Shown here: positions 6,520-11,819 of the stretch, one piece after another
How the letters are laid out: every line of letters starts with the position of its first letter
Numbering within the stretch: the stretch's first letter is position 1
Assembly (NCBI GenBank): GCA_964585585.1
Contig: CAZPEL010000029.1
Span: 1-11,819 of the forward strand
DNA from: CAZNAQ01 sp964585585
GTDB lineage: Bacteria > Patescibacteriota > Patescibacteriia > Patescibacteriales > JAGXOH01
Reading direction: 5' to 3'
DNA length: 11,819 bases
The notes under the pieces: model-generated
The model's input: the letters and a program-made list of their open reading frames with translations, nothing else
Database searches by the model: none
What the model was told of the DNA's origin: nothing
Translations under genes and position numbers: made by a program

Positions 6520-6538
6520 TTCTTTACATTATTAAATT

Positions 6539-6572
6539 CGCGACATTCCCGCTTATCAGGGATTCGCGTTTT
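6539..6572 (+). terminator. Terminator-like hairpin after rpsG
   Basis: CGCGA (6539-6543) pairs with TCGCG (6564-6568) and TCCC (6547-6550) with GGGA (6559-6562), with a small internal loop, followed by TTTT (6569-6572). It lies 20 nt after the rpsG stop and 12 nt before the lipoprotein start. It may end or attenuate rpsL-rpsG transcription; the T-run is short, so read-through is likely. Confidence 0.55.
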
Positions 6573-6584
6573 AAGAAAAAAAAT

Positions 6585-7157
6585 ATGAAGAAAAAGATAT
6601 TAATTTCAATCTTTTTTTTAGCCGCTTTAAGCTTGGCCGGATGCACCTCGGAAGGATCCCCGAATAACCGGGAGGCCAATAATTCAAGTTGGGATCAGAA
6701 CGAGGATCAAGGCGATCAAGACGCCACCTCCAGCCCGGAAGAGGACCAAGACCAAGGATCCGAAGAACCGGAAGAAAAGGAAACTGATCGAACCCCGGCT
6801 GACTCGAATGTTGATATGGACGGTGATTGGCGTCTTTATTCCAAGGAAAGCAAGAATGTGGAGATAAAATATCCGGAGAACTGGTATTATCGCCGAGCCC
6901 TGACCGAGGAGTTGGACAATGATTATTATTTATTTGTGGAATTTGCTAACACCCCGGATGTGTTCGAGGGCAAGGCCACTTCCACCATCCAGCTGATCGG
7001 AGCGGATCCGGACCAAGAAATAGAAGACCAGGAGTATTCGACCTTAGCCCAAGAGACCGAAGACAAGAAATTCTTTTTAAGGACCAATGAGGAAAGTTTG
7101 AAAGGCACAGTAGATGAAATGGCAACCACCTTCAAATTTTCTCCAGAAGATCAATAA
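6585..7157 (+). CDS. Predicted lipoprotein inserted in the str operon
   Basis: 190 residues. MKKK, a hydrophobic stretch and the lipobox LAGC (residues 17-20) indicate export and lipid attachment at C20. Residues 21 to about 75 are a very acidic E/D/Q/S/P linker. About residues 78-190 form a small globular domain beginning DWRLYSKESKNVEIKYPENWYY; the KYPENWY pattern recurs in PsbP-like and similar lipoprotein domains of bacteria, which gives a fold hint but no function. It sits between rpsG and fusA, a place usually empty or directly joined, with spacers of 65 and 63 nt. The GATC-rich, acidic coding style matches the other lineage-specific genes here. I do not recognise a specific family. The start is preceded only by AAGAAAA. 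Confidence 0.82.
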   Translation: MKKKILISIFFLAALSLAGCTSEGSPNNREANNSSWDQNEDQGDQDATSSPEEDQDQGSEEPEEKETDRTPADSNVDMDGDWRLYSKESKNVEIKYPENWYYRRALTEELDNDYYLFVEFANTPDVFEGKATSTIQLIGADPDQEIEDQEYSTLAQETEDKKFFLRTNEESLKGTVDEMATTFKFSPEDQ

Positions 7158-7220
7158 TTATAATTAAAAATAAGCAATCATTTTGCCTTTTGCATTTTGA
7201 TTTTTGCATTTTAATAAGTT

Positions 7221-9296
7221 ATGCCGAGAGATTATTCCTTAGACAAAGTCAGAAATATTGGGATCATGGCCCATATTGATGCCGGTAAGACCACTTTTAC
7301 CGAGCGGGTGCTTTATTATACCGGAAAAAAGCACAAGATAGGTGAAACCCATGACGGTGCTGCTGATATGGACTGGATGGAACAGGAAAAAGAAAGAGGA
7401 GTGACTATTACCTCCGCCGCTACCACCAGTTTTTGGCATGACCATAAGATCAATATTATTGATACTCCGGGACATGTGGATTTTACCGCCGAGGTGGAAA
7501 GGTCCTTGCGTGTTTTGGACGGCAGCGTCGCCGTTTTTGACGGAGCCGCCGGAGTGGAACCCCAATCGGAAACAGTTTGGCAGCAAGCCGACAAATACAG
7601 CGTTCCCAGATTATGTTTCGTGAATAAGATGGATAAAATGGGCGCTGATTTTTATATGACCATGGACACCATCTGGGAGAGATTGAGCTCGGATGCCGTG
7701 GCCATCCAGCTTCCGATCGGAGCCGAGGATAATTTCAAGGGAGTAATAGACCTGATCGATAGAAAAGCTTATGAGTTTAAGGGGGAATGGGGTAAGGAAG
7801 TGGAAGAAGTGGAGATCCCCGATGATATGAAGGAGAAGGTGGAAAGCTATAGAACCCAAATGCTGGAAAAGATATCCGAGAGCGATGAAGAGTTGATGGA
7901 CAAATATTTGGGCGGAGAAGAAGTTACCGTAGAAGAGATAAAAAAGGGTCTTAGAAAGGGAGTTCTTAATAATGAGATCTATCCGGTAATGTGCGGAACC
8001 GCTTTGCAGAATATCGGGGTGCAATTGGCCTTGGACGCGGTTATTGATTATTTGCCTTCCCCGGCCGATGTTTTGAATATGGAGGGCATGGATCCCAAGG
8101 ACGAGGAAAAGAAGATAGAGGTAAAGGCCAGTGATGATGATCCTTTTACCGGTTTGGCTTTTAAAGTGGCCACCGATCCTTATGTGGGTAAACTTTGTTT
8201 TGTCCGGGTTTATAGCGGTATTTTAAAATCCGGTAGTTATATATTAAATGTTTCCACCGGTAAAAAGGAAAGAGTGGGTCGTTTGCTGCGAATGCATGCC
8301 AACCACCGGGAAGAGGAAAAAGAGGTCTATGCCGGAGATATTATCGCCATAGTCGGGCTAAAGGAAGTGACCACCGGTCATACTCTGTGTGATGAATCCC
8401 GTCCTCTACTTTTGGAAAACATTACCTTCCCGGAACCGGTTATCCGGATCGCTATTGAACCCAAGACCAAGGCGGACCAGGAGAAAATGAGCAACGCTTT
8501 GCAGAAATTAGCCGAGGAAGACCCCACTTTCAGGGTAGAGACCGATGAAGAGACCGGGCAAACCCTTATTTCCGGTATGGGGGAGTTGCATTTGGATATT
8601 ATTGTGGACAGATTGAAAAGGGAATTTAAAGTAGAGGCCAATGTGGGTGAACCCCAAGTCTCTTATAGAGAAACTATTAAGGAATCGGCCGATGCCGAAG
8701 GTAAATATATCAAACAATCCGGGGGCAGAGGCCAATACGGCCATGTCCTTATGAAAATAGAACCCATGGAACAAGGCGGAGGTTTTGAGTTCGTGGATGA
8801 TATCAAGGGCGGTGTCATTCCCAAGGAATTCATTAGTTCCTTGGAAAAGGGTGTAAAAGAGGCCATAGACCAGGGTGTGGTAGCCGGTTATCCCATGGTG
8901 GACATCCGGGCCACTGCTTATGACGGTAGTTACCATGAAGTTGACTCTTCCGAAGTCGCTTTTAAGATGGCTTCTATTTTCGCTTTTAAAGAAGCGGCCA
9001 ATAAAGCTACTCCGGTATTGTTAGAGCCGATAATGAAGGTGGAGGTTATAGTTCCGGAAGAATATATGGGTTCGGTCAATGGAGACATTAGTTCCCGTAG
9101 GGGGAATGTGGAAGAAATGGGAGACAGGGGCAAGAATAAGGCCATTTCCGCCAAGGTACCTCTGGCCGAGATGTTCGGTTACGCCACTGAATTGAGGTCT
9201 ATGACCCAGGGCAGGGGGAATTATACTATGGAATTTTCCCATTATGCCGAGGTTCCCAAGAGTGTTTTGGAAAAGATAAAAGAGAAAAACGCTTAA
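7221..9296 (+). CDS. fusA: Translation elongation factor G
   Basis: 691 residues, full length. EF-G is the GTPase that drives translocation of mRNA and tRNA, and acts with RRF in ribosome recycling. The G motifs are intact: AHIDAGKT (17-24), RGVTIT (from about 59), DTPGHVDF (from about 81), NKMD (from about 135) and CGTAL. Later landmarks are SGMGELHLDI in domain III, EANVGEPQVSYRETI and GGRGQYGHV in domain IV, and the C-terminal domain V with PEEYMGSVNGDISSRRG. The body is typical of a canonical EF-G, not a tetracycline-protection or EF-G2 relative. It follows the lipoprotein gene by 63 nt; a TATAAT at 7159-7164 has no matching -35. The ATG has no Shine-Dalgarno sequence. Confidence 0.97.
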   Translation: MPRDYSLDKVRNIGIMAHIDAGKTTFTERVLYYTGKKHKIGETHDGAADMDWMEQEKERGVTITSAATTSFWHDHKINIIDTPGHVDFTAEVERSLRVLDGSVAVFDGAAGVEPQSETVWQQADKYSVPRLCFVNKMDKMGADFYMTMDTIWERLSSDAVAIQLPIGAEDNFKGVIDLIDRKAYEFKGEWGKEVEEVEIPDDMKEKVESYRTQMLEKISESDEELMDKYLGGEEVTVEEIKKGLRKGVLNNEIYPVMCGTALQNIGVQLALDAVIDYLPSPADVLNMEGMDPKDEEKKIEVKASDDDPFTGLAFKVATDPYVGKLCFVRVYSGILKSGSYILNVSTGKKERVGRLLRMHANHREEEKEVYAGDIIAIVGLKEVTTGHTLCDESRPLLLENITFPEPVIRIAIEPKTKADQEKMSNALQKLAEEDPTFRVETDEETGQTLISGMGELHLDIIVDRLKREFKVEANVGEPQVSYRETIKESADAEGKYIKQSGGRGQYGHVLMKIEPMEQGGGFEFVDDIKGGVIPKEFISSLEKGVKEAIDQGVVAGYPMVDIRATAYDGSYHEVDSSEVAFKMASIFAFKEAANKATPVLLEPIMKVEVIVPEEYMGSVNGDISSRRGNVEEMGDRGKNKAISAKVPLAEMFGYATELRSMTQGRGNYTMEFSHYAEVPKSVLEKIKEKNA

Positions 9297-9328
9297 ATTA
9301 GTTAAAATATAAGCAAAAACAGATACGG

Positions 9329-9357
9329 TTGACTTTTAAGAAAGATTTGGTTAAAAT
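9329..9357 (+). promoter_or_regulatory. Promoter between fusA and the Phd-like gene
   Basis: TTGACT (9329-9334) and TAAAAT (9352-9357) are exactly 17 nt apart. This is the best-formed sigma70-type promoter in the window. Transcription would begin near 9364, about 70 nt before the ATG at 9435, so the downstream gene (and perhaps tuf) need not depend on the str promoter. Confidence 0.72.
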
Positions 9358-9434
9358 GGTGGTTGTGTTAAATCCTTAATCAAAAGATATGGCGATTTTC
9401 CCCGGAATATACAGGGAAAAAGGCCAGAATAGTT

Positions 9435-10004
9435 ATGATCATAGACAAGATCAAAAAAGCCATAAACTTGGTCAGGAAGACGGGCGATAAGATCGTTCTT
9501 TTTGAAGAAGGCGACAATGACGGGGTGGTGGTGATGAGCATCGAGGAATACGAGAAATTGGCCGGCGGTCAAACCGGATCTTATGCCGATCAAATAACCT
9601 CAGGGCAAGAAGAGGAGGAGATAGGCAACTTGACAGAACAGGAATTAATTGATAAAATAAATCGAAATGTTGCAGCGTGGCAAAGCCAGAACCAGGATCA
9701 ATTGGATGAATGTAAAATGATCGAATCTTTTTTGGGAGACGACCTGGAGGAATTGGATGAAGAGGAAGCGGAAGAGGAGAGCGAAGAAACCGAAGATAAT
9801 CTGTATTATTACAGCGAGGAGAATTTTTTCCACCCTTTTTCTTCCCGGGAAGACTCCCAAGAAGAACAAGAAGAATCAGGGTCCCAAGAAGAATCGGAGT
9901 CAAAGGAAGGAATTGATTCGGGACAGAAGGACAGAAAGAGCGGTGGCAGTAATTGGGAGATACCGGTGAATATAAAGAAGAACGCGGAAGAAGTAGAGGA
10001 ATAA
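9435..10004 (+). CDS. Acidic protein with Phd/YefM-like N-terminal segment, function unknown
   Basis: 189 residues. The first 45 (MIIDKIKKAINLVRKTGDKI through VVVMSIEEYEKLAG) resemble the N-terminal part of Phd/YefM antitoxins, especially the VVMSxEEYExL pattern. A second conserved-looking segment (about 66-100, LTEQELIDKINRNVAAWQSQ) is followed by a long tail of E, D, S and Q ending in a short basic-acidic stretch. No toxin gene is adjacent and the operon position is between fusA and tuf, so a toxin-antitoxin role is unlikely; the fold may have been reused. The protein appears cytoplasmic: no signal peptide or membrane helix. It has its own promoter upstream. AAGG 12-15 nt before the ATG is at most a weak ribosome site. 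The Phd similarity is by eye only. Confidence 0.75.
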   Translation: MIIDKIKKAINLVRKTGDKIVLFEEGDNDGVVVMSIEEYEKLAGGQTGSYADQITSGQEEEEIGNLTEQELIDKINRNVAAWQSQNQDQLDECKMIESFLGDDLEELDEEEAEEESEETEDNLYYYSEENFFHPFSSREDSQEEQEESGSQEESESKEGIDSGQKDRKSGGSNWEIPVNIKKNAEEVEE

Positions 10005-10035
10005 AATAATATATAAAATAAGAAATAATAAATAA

Positions 10036-10111
10036 ACGGCTGGTTCCCACCCGAGAGTGGGTAATAACCCGGCACTTCTTGCTTTATAAGCAAGTGAGGG
10101 GCTGGGGCCGT
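10036..10111 (+). ncRNA. Structured leader upstream of tuf (candidate cis-regulatory RNA)
   Basis: A closed three-way junction can be drawn. ACGGCT (10036-10041) pairs with GGCCGT (10106-10111). GGTT-CCCAC (10042-10050) pairs with GTGGG (10057-10061) and AACC (10066-10069) around a CCGAGA loop. CTTGCTT (10078-10084) pairs with AAGCAAG (10088-10094). The G-rich 10096-10107 strand could also pair with the 5' CCCACC, giving an alternative fold. It is G/C-rich between A/T-rich flanks and ends 12 nt before the tuf ATG. No match to a named riboswitch is recognised. It is not a tRNA. Confidence 0.55.
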
Positions 10112-10123
10112 GAGCAAGTAACC

Positions 10124-11311
10124 ATGACTGAAAAATTTGAAAGAAGTAAATCCCATATCAACGTGGGAACTATTGGCCACGTTGATCACGGAAAAACTAC
10201 TTTAACAGCCGCTATGTTAAAAGTTTTGGCCACCAAGGGTTTAGCGGCCTCAGACAAGACCGTCGAGCAAATCGACGCCGCTCCGGAAGAAAAAGATCGT
10301 GGTATTACCATTGCCACCGCTCATGTGGAGTATGAATCCGAAAATCGGCACTATGCCCACGTAGACTGCCCGGGACACGCTGACTATGTCAAGAACATGG
10401 TCACCGGTGCTGCTCAAATGGACGGCTCTATTTTGGTAGTAGCCGCCAGTGACGGTCCTATGCCTCAAACCAGAGAGCACATTTTGTTGGCTCGTCAGGT
10501 AGGTGTTCCTTACATCGTAGTATTTTTGAACAAATGCGACATGGTGGAGGACCAAGAATTGGTTGATCTGGTCGAGGAAGAGATCCGGGATCTTTTGAAA
10601 CAATATGAATTCCCGGGTGATGAAGTTCCGGTTATTCGAGGATCCGCTTTGAAGGCCCTGGAAAATCCGGAGGGTGATGATGCCCAGCCCGTTCTTGATC
10701 TGTTAAAAGCTTTGGATGATAGTATTCCGGAGCCGGAGCGTGATCTGGATAAACCCTTCTTGATGCCGATCGAGGACATCTTTTCCATCGAAGGAAGAGG
10801 TACCGTAGTTACCGGTAGGATCGAGAGAGGTAAACTTCACTTAAACGATGAAGTGGAGATCGTGGGTATCCATGACACTCAAAAAACAGTGGTTACCGGA
10901 ATCGAGATGTTCAATAAATCTCTGGACGAGGGAACAGCCGGTGATAATGCCGGAATTCTATTGAGAGGTACCAAGAAAGAGGATGTGGAAAGGGGTCAAG
11001 TATTGTGTAAACCCGGAAGCATCACTCCTCATACCGAATTCGAGGCCGAAGTTTATGTATTAAGCAAGGATGAAGGTGGAAGGCATAAGCCCTTCTTTAA
11101 AGGATATAAACCCCAATTTTACATCAGAACCACTGATGTTACCGGTGAGATCGAATTGCCGGAGGGTACGGAAATGGTTATGCCCGGTGATACCGTTAGT
11201 TTGACCATTAAATTGATCGCTCCTATCGCCTTGGAGGAAAAGCAAAAGTTCGCTATCCGTGAAGGTGGTAAGACCGTAGGAGCCGGAGTCGTTACCAAGA
11301 TCGTAAAATAA
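10124..11311 (+). CDS. tuf: Translation elongation factor Tu
   Basis: 395 residues, full length. EF-Tu delivers aminoacyl-tRNA to the ribosomal A site in a GTP-dependent way. The ATG at 10124 gives the standard MTEKFERSKSHINVGTIG start; an in-frame TTG at 10079 would add 15 atypical residues inside the structured leader. G motifs are GHVDHGKT (18-25), RGITIATAH, DCPGHADY (from about 81), NKCD (from about 136) and GSALKAL. The C-terminal barrel contains GRGTVVTGRIERG, RGTKKEDVERGQVL and FAIREGGKTVGAGVV. All known functional motifs look intact. It is the only tuf in the window, separated from the Phd-like gene by 119 nt that hold the leader structure, and its last codons are part of the downstream hairpin. 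No Shine-Dalgarno sequence lies close to the start. Confidence 0.97.
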   Translation: MTEKFERSKSHINVGTIGHVDHGKTTLTAAMLKVLATKGLAASDKTVEQIDAAPEEKDRGITIATAHVEYESENRHYAHVDCPGHADYVKNMVTGAAQMDGSILVVAASDGPMPQTREHILLARQVGVPYIVVFLNKCDMVEDQELVDLVEEEIRDLLKQYEFPGDEVPVIRGSALKALENPEGDDAQPVLDLLKALDDSIPEPERDLDKPFLMPIEDIFSIEGRGTVVTGRIERGKLHLNDEVEIVGIHDTQKTVVTGIEMFNKSLDEGTAGDNAGILLRGTKKEDVERGQVLCKPGSITPHTEFEAEVYVLSKDEGGRHKPFFKGYKPQFYIRTTDVTGEIELPEGTEMVMPGDTVSLTIKLIAPIALEEKQKFAIREGGKTVGAGVVTKIVK

Positions 11312-11360
11312 GCATTTAGTCCCGCCGTTCCCGAACGGCGGGGCGATAATGCTTATTTTA
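11304..11360 (+). terminator. Nested hairpin terminator after tuf, overlapping its stop codon
   Basis: The outer stem is 13 bp and perfect: TAAAATAAGCATT (11304-11316) with AATGCTTATTTTA (11348-11360). The inner stem is 10 bp and perfect: CCCGCCGTTC (11321-11330) with GAACGGCGGG (11333-11342), with a 2-nt loop. The outer arm includes the last lysine codon and TAA of tuf. The T-rich 3' arm acts as part of the stem rather than as a separate run, so termination is likely but could also be bidirectional or serve RNA 3'-end stability. Confidence 0.8.
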
Positions 11361-11367
11361 TATAAGC

Positions 11368-11376
11368 TGTTATAAT
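11368..11376 (+). promoter_or_regulatory. Extended -10 promoter of rpsJ / S10 operon
   Basis: TGTTATAAT is a perfect extended -10 (TGn plus TATAAT). No -35 is visible: the expected spot lies inside the tuf terminator stem. Transcription would start near 11383, 16 nt before the rpsJ ATG. Confidence 0.6.
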
Positions 11377-11398
11377 TAAATACTTAAAACTGACCAAG

Positions 11399-11758
11399 AT
11401 GGCGGAAAGCAAAAAAAAGACTGAAAAACAAGCTAACAACCAAGAGGATTTTCAACAAAAGATCAGGATCAAGATCAAAGCTTTTGATCATAAGATCATT
11501 GATAAGACCACCAGGACCATTATTGAAACCATCGAGAAGAAAGGGGCGCAATTTTTCGGTCCCATTCCCTTGCCTATAGAAAAGAAACAGTATACAGTGA
11601 ACAGGTCAACCTTTGTTCACGGCAAGGCCAAGGATGAATATGAAATGAGGATACACAAGAGATTGATCGATATTGTCGAGCCCTCTTCCCAGATGGTAGA
11701 GGAGTTGAGTAGCTTGAGTTTGCCGGCCGGGGTGGACATAGAGATAAAAATGCAGTAG
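11399..11758 (+). CDS. rpsJ: 30S ribosomal protein S10
   Basis: 119 residues against about 103 in E. coli. S10 is part of the 30S head and, as NusE, joins the transcription antitermination complex. The body matches throughout: KIRIKIKAFDH (from residue 21), GAQFFGPIPLPIEKKQYTV, DEYEMRIHKRLIDIVEP and LPAGVDIEIKM. The extra 16 or so residues are an N-terminal K/E/Q/N-rich extension (MAESKKKTEKQANNQEDFQQ); no later ATG or other obvious start would remove it cleanly. It is the first gene of the S10 operon (rplC is expected next, outside the window) and has its own extended -10 promoter. Ends in TAG. No Shine-Dalgarno sequence. Confidence 0.96.
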   Translation: MAESKKKTEKQANNQEDFQQKIRIKIKAFDHKIIDKTTRTIIETIEKKGAQFFGPIPLPIEKKQYTVNRSTFVHGKAKDEYEMRIHKRLIDIVEPSSQMVEELSSLSLPAGVDIEIKMQ

Positions 11759-11765
11759 AATAGTT

Positions 11766-11794
11766 TAAGAACTTTTTTGAGAAAAAAGTTCTTA
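11766..11794. repeat. 13-bp perfect hairpin after rpsJ
   Basis: TAAGAACTTTTTT (11766-11778) pairs perfectly with AAAAAAGTTCTTA (11782-11794) around a GAG loop, 7 nt after the rpsJ stop. It is A/T-rich, and the T-run lies in the 5' arm, so on this strand it is not a typical terminator. It could be an RNA-processing or stability element between rpsJ and the next ribosomal gene. The remaining 25 nt to the window end show nothing further. Confidence 0.65.
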
Positions 11795-11819
11795 CGAGTT
11801 TCAAAAAAGTCAAGGTATT

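Noticed and set aside
9435..10004. Complete type II toxin-antitoxin pair
   Set aside because: Only a Phd/YefM-like segment is present; neighbours are fusA and tuf, and no toxin-sized gene is adjacent.
9472..10050. 192-codon minus-strand frame opposite the Phd-like gene
   Set aside because: It is a shadow frame: Leu/Pro/Ser-rich noise with no domain, while the plus strand has a promoter and a plausible protein.
10036..10111. tRNA gene before tuf, as in the tRNA-tufB arrangement of E. coli
   Set aside because: There are only two inner arms, no 7-bp acceptor stem, no T-loop GTTCRANYC at the right place and no anticodon arm.
10079..10123. TTG start giving EF-Tu 15 extra N-terminal residues
   Set aside because: The extra residues do not match EF-Tu, the codons lie in the structured leader, and the ATG at 10124 gives the standard N-terminus.

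Overview
The window looks like a piece of a bacterial chromosome from the Candidate Phyla Radiation (Patescibacteria), most likely a Parcubacteria-like lineage. This rests on small compact genes, A/T-rich spacers, surface proteins with long acidic/lysine-rich low-complexity tails, a str operon with lineage-specific genes inserted, and gene starts that almost all lack a recognisable Shine-Dalgarno sequence. The lineage call is an inference from gene style and needs a phylogeny. Conserved genes read through without in-frame TGA, and all 13 stops are TAA (11) or TAG (2), so there is no sign of the UGA-glycine code of Gracilibacteria.

Region 1 (1-3435) is a surface-protein module. It holds the C-terminal part of an archaeal/ER-type (SipW-like) signal peptidase I, a secreted protein with a TasA/camelysin-type N-terminus plus a lamin-tail domain and a long charged tail, and a translationally overlapping membrane-anchored protein with a second TasA-like domain and a fibronectin-III-like domain. 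The set resembles the SipW-TasA fibre system of Bacillus, but with new domain combinations. A GC-rich 137-nt structured palindrome sits between the peptidase and the first substrate-like gene. A strong terminator closes the module.

Region 2 (about 3440-5434) carries stand-alone housekeeping genes: rsmE (16S rRNA m3U1498 methyltransferase), rpmB (zinc-type L28) and a short site-2-type metalloprotease. The spacers hold an ATATTGG inverted repeat, a terminator, a 5' stem-loop ahead of rpmB and a CTGTCGGCA palindrome.

Region 3 (about 5450-11819) is the str operon running into the S10 operon: rpsL, rpsG, a lipoprotein gene, fusA, an acidic protein with a Phd/YefM-like N-terminus, tuf and rpsJ. 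Promoter-like and terminator-like signals lie inside it: a sigma70-type promoter before rpsL, a hairpin plus T-run after rpsG, a TTGACT-17-TAAAAT promoter after fusA, a structured leader before tuf, and a nested hairpin plus an extended -10 promoter between tuf and rpsJ. The ancestral operon may therefore be split into several transcription units. No tRNA, rRNA, CRISPR array or transposase gene was seen, and no gene-free stretch exceeds 300 bases.
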